From: an uncultured Caulobacterales bacterium
GTDB taxonomy: Bacteria > Pseudomonadota > Alphaproteobacteria > Caulobacterales > Maricaulaceae
Reading direction: 5' to 3'
NCBI GenBank assembly: GCA_938001915.1
Contig: CALLBD010000029.1
Coordinates: 1-45,399 of the forward strand
Length of the DNA: 45,399 nucleotides
Positions 26,489 through 34,960 of this stretch are shown here, in pieces (positions within the stretch are counted from its first letter, which is position 1; each line of letters begins with the position of its first letter). The notes below the pieces were generated by a model, which worked only from the letters and a program-made list of their open reading frames with translations, did no database searches and was not told the origin of the DNA. The translations under genes and the position numbers were made by a program.

Positions 26489-26502
26489 AGGAATATATTC
26501 CT
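26489..26502. promoter_or_regulatory. AGGAATATATTCCT perfect palindrome, copy 3
   Basis: A 14-base perfect palindrome 55 bases upstream of the excisionase-like gene, followed by TTTATT. Related dyads lie at 20722 and 25583. It is a good operator candidate for the DUF2285 or HTH protein. Confidence 0.55.
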
Positions 26503-26556
26503 TTTATTAACCGCGTTTCCCTGTGTGGAATACGCAGAATTTGAAAGGAACACCTT

Positions 26557-26781
26557 ATGTATGATCACCCGAAAAGCCCTTTTCTGACCAGCAAGGAAGC
26601 GGCAGACTATCTTCGTCTCGACGTTAAAACGCTTAATAATATGCGCTGGCGCGGCGAAGGCCCGAACTACCGCAAACATGGCGGCAAGGTCGTCTATCAC
26701 AAGTCCGACTTAGATTATTGGTCATCGGACCGTGATGCGCGTGACCACCGCGTTCCGCCCAAAGATAAGGCCGCTTCATGA
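26557..26781 (+). CDS. Excisionase/AlpA-type HTH protein
   Basis: A 74-residue winged-helix protein of the HTH_17 type: FLTSKEAADYLRLDVKTLNNMRWRGEGPNYRKHGGKVVYHKSDLDYW. Such proteins act as recombination directionality factors or as regulators on mobile elements; here it is the best excisionase candidate for integrase 1 or 2, comparable in position to RdfS behind FseA. A ribosome site (AAAGGAA) precedes the ATG. Its stop overlaps the DUF2840 ATG as ATGA, so it heads the operon leading to traF and the relaxase. Confidence 0.85.
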   Translation: MYDHPKSPFLTSKEAADYLRLDVKTLNNMRWRGEGPNYRKHGGKVVYHKSDLDYWSSDRDARDHRVPPKDKAAS

Positions 26782-27212
26782 GTGCGCGGCTCACGGCGGT
26801 TCATGAGCATTACCGTAAAAACCGCTATAACCATCGCGTCGTTTTTGGGTCTCCTTTGCGGCATGTTCGGCGCGGCTGGCGCTCGCGTTTGGCCTTATTC
26901 GAAGCCGGACAGGTCTTTGGTTATGAACGTTGGTTTGCCGATAAATATGGGACGCAGCACTGGATGATGGTCATTGGCCGCGCCGTTCAGGGCGGCAATT
27001 TTACCATGCTATCTGGCATTAAACCTGGCCTTGATGTCTGGCTTAGGGTCACTGGAAAGTCCAAAGTAAAAAGGCTTTTTGCGATCATTGATGCGCTTAA
27101 AGCGGCGGGCCATGACCCTAAAAATATCTCGGAACATCGCTGGCGGCATCTCGGATTGATGCTTGGGCCAAAGGATGATCCTGCGCAGTTTATCGCGAGC
27201 TGGTCATGCTGA
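26778..27212 (+). CDS. DUF2840 family protein
   Basis: A 144-residue protein matching DUF2840, a family found almost only between the excisionase-like gene and traF in alphaproteobacterial conjugative elements. Recognisable stretches are RVVFGSPLRHVRRGWRSRLALFEAG with YERW, GRAVQGGNFTMLSGIKPG and the C-terminal HRWRHLGLML. Function unknown. It overlaps both neighbours (4 bases upstream, 7 bases downstream). Confidence 0.85.
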   Translation: MSARLTAVHEHYRKNRYNHRVVFGSPLRHVRRGWRSRLALFEAGQVFGYERWFADKYGTQHWMMVIGRAVQGGNFTMLSGIKPGLDVWLRVTGKSKVKRLFAIIDALKAAGHDPKNISEHRWRHLGLMLGPKDDPAQFIASWSC

Positions 27213-27748
27213 TCCGCTCTCTCGGCGCGCTGGCTGTCGCCTCGCTTTGCGCCGCCTCGCTTTGGCAGATTGTCCGTCCATCGGTGCCGCGATTACTCTA
27301 TAATCCGAGCCCTAGCGCGCCCATTGGATGGTATCGTTTGCATCCTGATACACCGATCAATCGAGGGGATTTGGTAGCCGCATGGCCATCCCAAAACGCG
27401 CTCGATATCGCCCTGGAACGTCAATATTTTCCCGAAAATATCCCTTTGATTAAGACGGTCTGGGCCGTCTTGGGCGAGCAAATTTGCCATAAAAACGGGC
27501 GGGTTTTAGTGCAGGGGCGAGCTCCATTGAGGGTCTTAAAACAGGACGGGTTAGGCCGTCCTTTGCCGTCAAAAGACGGCTGTTATGTCATCTCGAAAGA
27601 CGAGGTCTTTCTCATTTCAAACGATGTGCAGACCTCTTTTGACAGCCGCTATTTTGGTCCGGTTTCTCGAGATAACATCCTCGGACGTGTCGAATATTTG
27701 GGGAGATGGAAGAGCCGATCCGAGCGGCTGGAGGCGGGGCGCGGGTGA
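27206..27748 (+). CDS. traF: Conjugative transfer signal peptidase TraF
   Basis: A 180-residue S26-family serine protease with an N-terminal membrane anchor (about 5-25). The catalytic Ser lies in NPSPSAPIGWYRL and the Lys in PLIKTVWAVLGE; DSRYFGPV is the conserved end of the family. In IncP-type systems TraF processes and cyclises the TrbC pilin, so trbC (34586) is its expected substrate; it acts at the periplasmic face of the inner membrane. In many relatives a lytic transglycosylase gene follows; none is present here, and the next 190 bases hold hairpins instead. Confidence 0.92.
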   Translation: MLIRSLGALAVASLCAASLWQIVRPSVPRLLYNPSPSAPIGWYRLHPDTPINRGDLVAAWPSQNALDIALERQYFPENIPLIKTVWAVLGEQICHKNGRVLVQGRAPLRVLKQDGLGRPLPSKDGCYVISKDEVFLISNDVQTSFDSRYFGPVSRDNILGRVEYLGRWKSRSERLEAGRG

Positions 27749-27770
27749 TGGGCGCGGAGGGCCAGATAAA

Positions 27771-27900
27771 GCGGGGTGACACCACCCCAAGGCTAACGCC
27801 TTGTCTGCACATCGATTTTTATAACTCTACGCCAAAAGGGCGTGGAGTTACCGGTTTGGCGATAATCCCTGCTATCTCTGAGGTTTATCGGGGTGTCACC
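27771..27900 (+). other. Candidate origin of transfer (oriT)
   Basis: Three hairpins are packed upstream of the relaxase gene: GGGGTG/CACCCC (27773-27788), CAAGGC/GCCTTG (27788-27803), and a 12-bp stem with one G-T pair, TAACTCTACGCC (27822-27833) and GGCGTGGAGTTA (27839-27850). AATCCCTGC at 27864-27872 is close to the ATCCTGC nick core of IncP-like origins. A GGGGTGACACC copy (27773) recurs as GGGGTGTCACC (27890). Position and structure suit an oriT; the nick site is a guess. Confidence 0.45.
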
Positions 27901-27937
27901 TTCTATTTGACCCACGCATTGTCCCGGTAACTTCGTG

Positions 27938-29911
27938 ATGGCGGATTTTGACGAAAACAGGTTTGAAGTCTCTTTGGGGCGATTGCGATCACCATCAGGC
28001 CGTCGTCGGGCCGTTGGCATGTTCGAACGGGTGACAAGAGGCGCGAGACGTCACCGGCTGCGCTCGGGACCGAGCGGCGCTTCCCGTTCATCCGTCAAAG
28101 CTATGACCTTCCACCGACGCGTTATTGTGAAAGCGTCAATCAAGAAGATGGCGGGACACGGCTTTGCCGCCTTCCAAAAACATCTCGACTATATCCAGCG
28201 CGACGGGACGGATGAGAGAGGTGACAGGGCCGAAGCCTATGGACGGGCTGTCGACTCTTTTGAACAAGAGCATTTCGACCAAACGCCTTCAGAGAATAAC
28301 GGCGTACAGAAGAATGCGGTCAAGGCCTTTGCGGAGAATTGCAAAGTAGACCGTCATCATTTTCGGATAATCATATCGCCCGAAGATGCGCGGCAGCTTC
28401 AAGACCTGACCGCCTATACACGCGACCTGGTCACGCGGATGGAACGTGATCTTGGCACCGAGCTCGAATGGGTCGCGACCAATCACTATGACACCGGACA
28501 GCCGCATGCCCATTTGATTATTCGAGGTAAGGATGAGCATGGTCATGACCTGGTCATTCCCAAGAAATATATCTCTTATGGATTGCGCGAACGGGCCCAG
28601 GAATTAGTGCATGAGGAATTGGGGCCAGTTTCACAAAAGGAGGGGCGCATTCGCCTTGCCCAAAGTGTCAACGCCAAAGGCGCAACGGCGCTCGATACTT
28701 CCCTCGCGCAAAACATAAATGAAGGCGTGATCGATATGGGAGAGCCCGTCCCAAAAGGGCGGGTCTGGCATCGGCAATTACAAGTCAGACGTTTGTGCGT
28801 TCTGGAAAAGCTAGGACTGGCAGAACGGCTCGGCTCCGGGCGCTGGTCTCTTGATCCCTCTTTCACGCAAACCTTGCGCGACATGAATGAGCGCACCCAA
28901 ATGGTGAAAGCCATTCATCGAAGCCTTGAATATGACCATCAGGCGAGAGTGCTCATCACAGAGCGAAACCGCTTCGACCCGAACGCCCCAAATGGAACGC
29001 CCGTTACAGGCATCGTGAAAAGTTTCGGGCGCGCGGACGATACACGAGAAGGCGGCTTCGTTGTGGTAAGCTCGCTTGAGGGACAGCCGATCTATGCCAA
29101 GGTTGCCGAGGATGAAACCTTCGAGAGCTTGAAGACGGGTCAGATCGTGACTTTCCAACCGCATGAGATTGGCCCGAAGAAAATGGATGATTCTATTTCA
29201 GAATTTGCCAAAAAACATGACGGCATTTACAGCGAGGCGCTTCATGTCACCGAAGGCGGAAATATATCGCAGGAATATGCGCGCGCGCATGTCAGGCGGC
29301 TTGAAGCCCTCCGGCGAAAGAAACTTGTCACCTTAAACCGAGACAAGACGTGGAGAATACCAGATGATTATCTGGCGCGTGCAGAACGCTATGAAGCAGA
29401 GAAAGCTCTACGCAGGCCTGCGGCGGTGTCGCGGCAGAGCACACTCACTTTGAACCAAATGGAAAATGCGCGAGGTGTAACCTGGTTGGATCGTGAGCTG
29501 TCCAGTGAAGGCATCCGAGAGTTTGGGAACAGGTCTGTCCAGGCGTCTCTTTTAAAGCGCAGAGCTTTCTTGAAGACACTGGGTTTTGAGTTTTCGAAAG
29601 ATGGGCAATTGCAGAGCCAGGCTATGGACAACTTAATGGAAATGGACTTAGGGGATGCAGCGGGAGAGATTTCGAAAGCAACGCAGAAGCCTTTCTCAGC
29701 ATTGGGACATAGTAAGAAGGTTGAGGGAGTCTATCGCGAGGCCATAGAACGCCCGAGCGGAAAGTTTGCTGTCATCGAACGAGCTAGAGACTTTACGCTT
29801 GTGCCGTGGCGACCGATAATGGATCGGCGATTGGGGCGGAGTATTTCGGGGCGGGTTTCGGCGGGCGGTATTAGCTGGGATGTCAGTAAGCAGAGAGGGA
29901 TTTCGAGATAA
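27938..29911 (+). CDS. Relaxase (VirD2-like, DUF3363)
   Basis: A 657-residue mobilisation nuclease that nicks oriT and leads the strand into the recipient. The HUH metal motif is HYDTGQPHAHLIIRG (about residues 188-202), preceded by HHFRIIISPEDA and the MAGHGFAAFQKHLDYIQRDG motif; this order is that of the VirD2-like DUF3363 relaxases paired with IncP-type trb systems. The likely nicking Tyr is the Tyr in the HLDYIQRDG stretch. ATG 27938 is used (GTG 27935 precedes it directly); the ribosome site is weak. It follows the oriT-like hairpins. The C-terminal half should carry the secretion signal for TraG. Confidence 0.93.
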   Translation: MADFDENRFEVSLGRLRSPSGRRRAVGMFERVTRGARRHRLRSGPSGASRSSVKAMTFHRRVIVKASIKKMAGHGFAAFQKHLDYIQRDGTDERGDRAEAYGRAVDSFEQEHFDQTPSENNGVQKNAVKAFAENCKVDRHHFRIIISPEDARQLQDLTAYTRDLVTRMERDLGTELEWVATNHYDTGQPHAHLIIRGKDEHGHDLVIPKKYISYGLRERAQELVHEELGPVSQKEGRIRLAQSVNAKGATALDTSLAQNINEGVIDMGEPVPKGRVWHRQLQVRRLCVLEKLGLAERLGSGRWSLDPSFTQTLRDMNERTQMVKAIHRSLEYDHQARVLITERNRFDPNAPNGTPVTGIVKSFGRADDTREGGFVVVSSLEGQPIYAKVAEDETFESLKTGQIVTFQPHEIGPKKMDDSISEFAKKHDGIYSEALHVTEGGNISQEYARAHVRRLEALRRKKLVTLNRDKTWRIPDDYLARAERYEAEKALRRPAAVSRQSTLTLNQMENARGVTWLDRELSSEGIREFGNRSVQASLLKRRAFLKTLGFEFSKDGQLQSQAMDNLMEMDLGDAAGEISKATQKPFSALGHSKKVEGVYREAIERPSGKFAVIERARDFTLVPWRPIMDRRLGRSISGRVSAGGISWDVSKQRGISR

Positions 29912-29994
29912 ATATAATCTAAAAATAATCTGCGCTAAGCTCGCAATTGTAAGTATACTTGCTCAAATTCACGAATAATGCGCATAGTCATCAT

Positions 29995-30894
29995 ATGACA
30001 GTGACTGAGGAATCAATTAGCAAGAAAATGATCAAGCATCTGCTTGGTCAGGACGCTTCAAATCTACTGAATAGTCATAGATATGAATCGTCTTTAGGGT
30101 TTTCGAGCAAACCGAGCCACACGATTACAAGCTATAGAATAGTCATTGACGCTTGTGTTATGCGCAATGAGATCCGTAGATATATTTCATTGGAAGGTCG
30201 ACCTACATTTATCCAAGAAGTCAACAGGTCAGGTGTCGGTCAGGTTCATGCTCCGAGATGGATTGAGACCGAACTTGAAGCCTCAACCTTACCCAGCTTA
30301 TACAAGAGCGAGCGGATTTCACCTCGCATACTTTCTCGCATTGCAGAAACTCTTCTTGAAGAAATCACTATTCCAACCGGATATGATTCACCCATCGACG
30401 CAAATCTTCCTGAGAATGTCGATTTAAAGGACGAGCCATACGTAAGGCTGGCAAATGATATCGATGCTTTAGGGATACTCAGTTGGGACAAGGGTTTTGA
30501 TAAATATTTTGTCCAGACCTTTCGAGAAGATGTTATCAAGCAGATGCAACATTTAGCCCGACTATTGAATGCTGCGGTTCAAGTCCGAACGGCTGGTGAA
30601 ATTACAACGATTGTAAGCGCCAATGCCATTGACGAGCTTTACCAAGCTTCCGTGAAGGCTTTTAAGAAGCTGCCGAAAGAAGCAATTATCGTTGGGGGCT
30701 TAGTCGGTGGTGCTGCCGCACTATTCTATTTTACTCAGACTGAGCATGGGCGCAGAAACCGTCATCGATATCTCGAATTAGGCAAGTTGGGCGTCGGAAA
30801 AGCTTTTACGGCTCTAATCAGTATGCAAAATGAGCTTCAGCTTATCGAAGAAGAGAAAGCGGCTTTAATTAAATGTATAGAAGAAAATCTCTAA
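29995..30894 (+). CDS. PIN-domain protein with C-terminal membrane segment
   Basis: A 299-residue protein, AT-rich against its neighbours. Residues 45-175 look like a PIN ribonuclease fold: IVIDACVM (Asp52), a following Glu pair in WIETELE (Glu91/93), and LANDIDALGILSWDKGFD (Asp155/157 and Asp165). A hydrophobic Gly-rich segment at about 230-246 (AIIVGGLVGGAAALFYF) suggests a membrane anchor or pore, followed by basic and helical sequence. ATG 29995 is preferred to TTG 29959. It sits alone between the relaxase and traG, breaking the usual order, and has no antitoxin-like partner. An RNase effector is plausible; a plain VapC toxin is unlikely given its size and the membrane segment. Confidence 0.7.
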   Translation: MTVTEESISKKMIKHLLGQDASNLLNSHRYESSLGFSSKPSHTITSYRIVIDACVMRNEIRRYISLEGRPTFIQEVNRSGVGQVHAPRWIETELEASTLPSLYKSERISPRILSRIAETLLEEITIPTGYDSPIDANLPENVDLKDEPYVRLANDIDALGILSWDKGFDKYFVQTFREDVIKQMQHLARLLNAAVQVRTAGEITTIVSANAIDELYQASVKAFKKLPKEAIIVGGLVGGAAALFYFTQTEHGRRNRHRYLELGKLGVGKAFTALISMQNELQLIEEEKAALIKCIEENL

Positions 30895-30993
30895 AAATCA
30901 TTCGCCAACCCTTGTAACAACTCGACATATCTCGATCCGTTAATTTACACTCGCTTTCCGACCTAGATTATTTTTTGGTTTGCCCTGACCTTA

Positions 30994-31020
30994 AGCCTCG
31001 AAATCAACACGAGGCTTTTC
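30994..31020 (+). promoter_or_regulatory. Hairpin covering the traG ribosome site
   Basis: AGCCTCG (30994-31000) pairs with CGAGGCT (31010-31016) and is followed by TTTC and the traG ATG. The GAGG that should bind the ribosome lies in the 3' arm. It is either the terminator of the PIN gene or a translational lock on the transfer operon. Confidence 0.5.
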
Positions 31021-33063
31021 ATGTCACCCAATTCAATTCTCATCGGCCAAGTTGGCGTTGTCTTTACGACGATCGGCACGGGCGTGTGGGCTGCAACCCA
31101 ATGGGTGGCGGCTGAACTGGATCATGACCCTTACCTTGGCGAACCTTGGTTTATCGCGAGCGATACCCCCATCTACTATCCATGGCGGCTCTTCGAATGG
31201 TGGTATGCGTTCGAGCCCTACGCGCCCGACGTTTTTGCGCAAGGAAGTCAGATCGCTATTGGCGCGTCTTTCCTTGGCGTCGCGTTTTCTGTCATCGGCT
31301 CGGTCTGGCGCGGACGGCAGGCTAAAAAGCTCACGACCTTCGGATCATCACGCTGGGCCGATGACAAAGACATCAAGAGCTCAGGTCTGTTCGGGCAAGA
31401 AGGCGTTTTTATCGGACAGACCGATAAAAACTATCTCCGTCATTCAGGCCCGGAACATGTGATGACATTCGCTCCAACCCGCTCGGGAAAGGGTGTAGGT
31501 CTTGTTATTCCAACGCTTCTATCTTGGCCGCATTCTGCCGTTATCCACGATATTAAAGGCGAGAACTGGCAGGTGACGTCGGGTTATCGCTCAGAGTTTT
31601 CTCACTGCATTCTGTTCGATCCAACCAATCCCTCATCGGCTAAATATAACCCACTTCTGGAAGTCCGCAAAGGCCGTCACGAGGTCCGCGATGTCCAAAA
31701 CATCGCCGATATTCTGGTTGATCCCGAAGGCGCGTTAGAGCGCCGCTCCCATTGGGAGAAGACAGGCCATGCCCTGCTCGTCGGCGCAATCCTTCATATT
31801 CTCTACGCGGAGGAAGAGAAAACACTCGCCCGCGTAGCTTCCTTTCTATCTGACCCTGCGCGCTCCTTTAAGGAGACGCTGCTGGCGATGATGTCCACCA
31901 ATCACCTTGGCTGCGGTGATGCAGTCACTCCAGATTCTTCTGGGCCTAAAGTTCATCCTGTTGTCGCGCAGGCGGCACGAGAACTCCTGAATAAATCTGA
32001 GAATGAACGCTCTGGCGTGCTTTCAACAGCGATGAGTTTTCTGGGACTGTATCGAGACCCGACCGTGGCCGAGGTGACTTCATCTTGTGACTGGCGCATC
32101 GAAGACTTGGTCAGCGCCGAGAAACCCGTCTCGCTCTATCTGGTCGTCCCGCCTTCTGACATCTCGCGGACAAAACCTCTAGTCCGGCTTATCCTGAACC
32201 AGATCGGTCGCCGTCTGACCGAAAAACTTGACGGCGATATTGACGGCAATGCGCGCCGCAAAGTTTTGCTCATGCTGGACGAGTTTCCGGCGCTGGGACG
32301 GCTGGAGTTTTTTGAGAGCGCTCTTGCCTTTATGGCGGGCTACGGTCTTCGTGCTTTTCTCATCACGCAAAGCTTGAACCAGATCGAAAAAGCTTACGGG
32401 CCGAACAATTCTATTCTCGATAACTGCCATGTCCGCGTGGCCTTTGCGACCAATGACGAGCGTACGGCCAAGCGGATTAGTGACGCCTTGGGCACGACAA
32501 CCGAAATGCGGGCCATGAAGAATTATGCGGGTCACCGCCTCGCGCCCTGGCTTGCTCATGTCATGGTCTCACGTCAGGAAACAGCCCGCCAGTTGCTAAC
32601 GCCCGGCGAGGTCATGCAATTGCCACAAGAGGATGAGCTTGTGCTTGTCTCGGGCATCCCGCCCATTCGCGCGCGCAAAATTCGCTACTTCAAAGACAAG
32701 AATTTCAAGACCCGCGTTTCCCCTCCGCCGGTCTTGACCAGTCCCGATCATCCTTACGGCGATTGTCCTCCTCCGCGCCGGGATGATTGGGGCTGCCTGA
32801 CTGCCAAGGTCAATCAAGAAATTTATGAGGCCTTTTCAGAGGATGTGACGCCCAAGAGCGAAGACAGCTCCGGCGGAAAAGAACGCAAACCGGAAATCGA
32901 AACCCCGCCCAAACCCAAGCCAAAGCTCGAACCGGAAATCGCGATTAGCGGCGTTGATCTGGAGGGACAAAGTACAGCGATCTCTGCGAGCACATTGGCA
33001 CGCAATACGGATACGCTGGACCGCGCCACACCCGGCCAGGACATGATGGGGATGGGCCGATGA
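31021..33063 (+). CDS. traG: Type IV coupling protein TraG/VirD4
   Basis: A 680-residue inner-membrane ATPase that brings the relaxase-DNA complex to the secretion channel. Two N-terminal membrane helices (about 5-30 and 75-95) precede Walker A APTRSGKGVG (151-160) and Walker B VLLMLDEFPALGRL; ITQSLNQIEKAYG and the arginine-finger region follow. The last 70 residues are a Pro/Glu/Lys-rich tail. It is the first gene of the transfer operon and its stop overlaps the next ATG. Confidence 0.95.
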   Translation: MSPNSILIGQVGVVFTTIGTGVWAATQWVAAELDHDPYLGEPWFIASDTPIYYPWRLFEWWYAFEPYAPDVFAQGSQIAIGASFLGVAFSVIGSVWRGRQAKKLTTFGSSRWADDKDIKSSGLFGQEGVFIGQTDKNYLRHSGPEHVMTFAPTRSGKGVGLVIPTLLSWPHSAVIHDIKGENWQVTSGYRSEFSHCILFDPTNPSSAKYNPLLEVRKGRHEVRDVQNIADILVDPEGALERRSHWEKTGHALLVGAILHILYAEEEKTLARVASFLSDPARSFKETLLAMMSTNHLGCGDAVTPDSSGPKVHPVVAQAARELLNKSENERSGVLSTAMSFLGLYRDPTVAEVTSSCDWRIEDLVSAEKPVSLYLVVPPSDISRTKPLVRLILNQIGRRLTEKLDGDIDGNARRKVLLMLDEFPALGRLEFFESALAFMAGYGLRAFLITQSLNQIEKAYGPNNSILDNCHVRVAFATNDERTAKRISDALGTTTEMRAMKNYAGHRLAPWLAHVMVSRQETARQLLTPGEVMQLPQEDELVLVSGIPPIRARKIRYFKDKNFKTRVSPPPVLTSPDHPYGDCPPPRRDDWGCLTAKVNQEIYEAFSEDVTPKSEDSSGGKERKPEIETPPKPKPKLEPEIAISGVDLEGQSTAISASTLARNTDTLDRATPGQDMMGMGR

Positions 33064-33554
33064 GTACGAAACTCAAACGCATACAGGCATATGCACCGGA
33101 TCATCTTCATAAGCGTCTGGAGATTGCAGCATCGCGCCCAAAGACCAGTAAATCCGAGATCGTCAATAAGGCTCTAGAGCTTTACCTCTCTGCCGAGTCT
33201 GTGGCCGCGCGCAATAACCCACTTTTGCGGCGTCTCGACCAGATGAATCGCGAGATGGAAAATCTGCGGCAGAGAATGATCGTCATGTCAGAAGGACATG
33301 CGCTATTCGTGCGATATTTCCTGACATCGGTGCCTCCAGCCCCAGAGGAGAAGAGAGCGGCGGCCCGCGCTGAAGGCGAAATACGCTATGAGGGATATGT
33401 CGGGGCCCTGAAGGTCCTTCTCTCCCATAAGACCCGTCACCTTTTTAACGGGATAGAGGATGCCTTTCTGGCAGAGAGTGATTTCTTCACCCAGGCCCAG
33501 CTCGACGCGCTCGAAGTCGCGCCTCCCAAAGAGAATAATGGAGGCGGATCATGA
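33060..33554 (+). CDS. Ribbon-helix-helix (CopG-type) protein
   Basis: A 164-residue protein with an N-terminal RHH domain (KRIQAYAPDHLHKRLEIAA then SKSEIVNKALELYL), a coiled-coil-like middle (LLRRLDQMNREMENLRQRM) and an unassigned C-terminal part. It is regularly placed between traG and trbB in these elements and is usually called a CopG-family regulator. It overlaps both neighbours as ATGA. It may regulate the operon or help build the relaxosome. Confidence 0.85.
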   Translation: MSTKLKRIQAYAPDHLHKRLEIAASRPKTSKSEIVNKALELYLSAESVAARNNPLLRRLDQMNREMENLRQRMIVMSEGHALFVRYFLTSVPPAPEEKRAAARAEGEIRYEGYVGALKVLLSHKTRHLFNGIEDAFLAESDFFTQAQLDALEVAPPKENNGGGS

Positions 33555-34516
33555 GCCAAAGACATGCTCAAAGTCAGGCCCGCACGGATACCATGCTGCG
33601 CAGCGCCTTCGGTCCCTTTATTTGCGAGGCGCTGACAGATTCTTCCGTTGTCGAGATTATGCAAAATCCGGATGGCGAGCTCTGGATTGAGCGATCCGGT
33701 ATTGGACGCGCCTCTCAAGGACAGGTTCTTTCGTCCGAGCAATCCGAGCGTATCATCCGCCTCATTGCGTCTCTGTCAGACTTTGATGTGACGCGGGAGC
33801 AGCCGATTGTCAGCGCAGAACTCCCGATTGGTGGACAGCGTTTTGAAGGGATTATGCCGCCCGTGGCGCTCAAGCCCTCATTTGCTATTCGCGTGCCTGC
33901 TGCGCAGCTCTTCACATTAGATGACTATGTGGAGACAGGCACCATGTGCGATGTGGATGCAATTGCTTTGCGTCAGGCCGTCCGGTCGCGTCAGAATATC
34001 CTCGTCGTGGGCGGCACCGCGTCTGGTAAAACGACACTGACCAATGCGCTGCTTGCGGAAATTGCGCGCGAAGAGCACCGCCTTCTCATTCTGGAAGATA
34101 CGCGCGAGCTGCAATGCGTGGCCAAGGATTGCGTATCGCTACGCACGCAGGACTGCGTCACTATGCGAGACCTCGTCCGCTCTTCTCTAAGGCTACGGCC
34201 TGACCGCATTATTGTTGGCGAGGTGCGCGGCGGTGAAGCGCTCGATCTCTTGAAAGCCTGGTCGACAGGTCATCCGGGCGGTGTCGCGACCGTTCACGCC
34301 AATAGTGCCGCAGATGGACTTGACCGGCTCGAACAGCTGGTTGGCGAGGTCACCGCCAATGTGCCGCGCAAACTTATCTCCACGGCAGTCAATGTCGTTG
34401 TCGGGATCGAGAATAGAGGGGGCGTCCGTCGGGTCACGGATATTCTCGATGTTCTTGGATATGATGGAGAAACGGGAAGCTATCAGCTTCGGCCCAAGGT
34501 TCCTGACCCTCCCTAA
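33551..34516 (+). CDS. trbB: Conjugal transfer ATPase TrbB (VirB11-like)
   Basis: A 321-residue hexameric secretion ATPase of the VirB11/GspE family acting at the cytoplasmic face of the inner membrane. It has Walker A GGTASGKT (154-161), the Asp box LILEDTRELQC, the His-rich SLRLRPDRIIVGEVRGGEALDLL (Walker B region) and GHPGGVATVHANSA. The start overlaps the RHH stop as ATGA. Confidence 0.95.
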   Translation: MSQRHAQSQARTDTMLRSAFGPFICEALTDSSVVEIMQNPDGELWIERSGIGRASQGQVLSSEQSERIIRLIASLSDFDVTREQPIVSAELPIGGQRFEGIMPPVALKPSFAIRVPAAQLFTLDDYVETGTMCDVDAIALRQAVRSRQNILVVGGTASGKTTLTNALLAEIAREEHRLLILEDTRELQCVAKDCVSLRTQDCVTMRDLVRSSLRLRPDRIIVGEVRGGEALDLLKAWSTGHPGGVATVHANSAADGLDRLEQLVGEVTANVPRKLISTAVNVVVGIENRGGVRRVTDILDVLGYDGETGSYQLRPKVPDPP

Positions 34517-34585
34517 ACCAAAGCCCGGAGCATAAGCGCCGGACTTTTCACCACTTCCTTTCAACACTCAAAAAAGGAGTCTGTT

Positions 34586-34960
34586 TTGACCCTGTTCTCT
34601 CCCCATGCCTTAAGCTTTCATGTTTCGGGCAATCCACATTTTCGTCAAATGGCCATAGGAGCTGCAATCGGTTTTGCGATCTTTGCCCTCGCTAGTCCCG
34701 CCCATGCTGCCGGTTCTGGCATGCCCTGGGAAGGACCACTGACACAAATCCTATCTTCTGTCGAAGGGCCGATTGCCAAGATTGTCGGCACTATGGCCAT
34801 CATCCTTGCCGGTCTGGCCTTAGCCTTTGGCGATACGGGCGGCGGTTTCCGTAAGCTTATCCAGATCGTCTTCGGACTATCGATTGCCTTTACGGCAACG
34901 AGCTTCTTCCTGTCCTTCTTCAGCTTTGGCGGCGGCGCCGTTCTGGCCGGAGGTCTCTAA
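34586..34960 (+). CDS. trbC: Pilin TrbC (VirB2-like)
   Basis: A 124-residue pilin precursor: a leader with cleavage expected after SPAHA, then mature SGMPWEGPLTQ and two hydrophobic helices separated by a short basic loop (DTGGGFRKL). TraF is the probable maturation peptidase. The start is TTG 34586, backed by a strong AAGGAG eight bases upstream and no better ATG until residue 22. Its stop shares one base with the trbD ATG. Confidence 0.93.
   Translation: MTLFSPHALSFHVSGNPHFRQMAIGAAIGFAIFALASPAHAAGSGMPWEGPLTQILSSVEGPIAKIVGTMAIILAGLALAFGDTGGGFRKLIQIVFGLSIAFTATSFFLSFFSFGGGAVLAGGL

Noticed and set aside
27706-27930. 74-codon frame between traF and the relaxase
   Set aside because: It is made of the hairpins of the oriT-like region and overlaps the traF end without a ribosome site.
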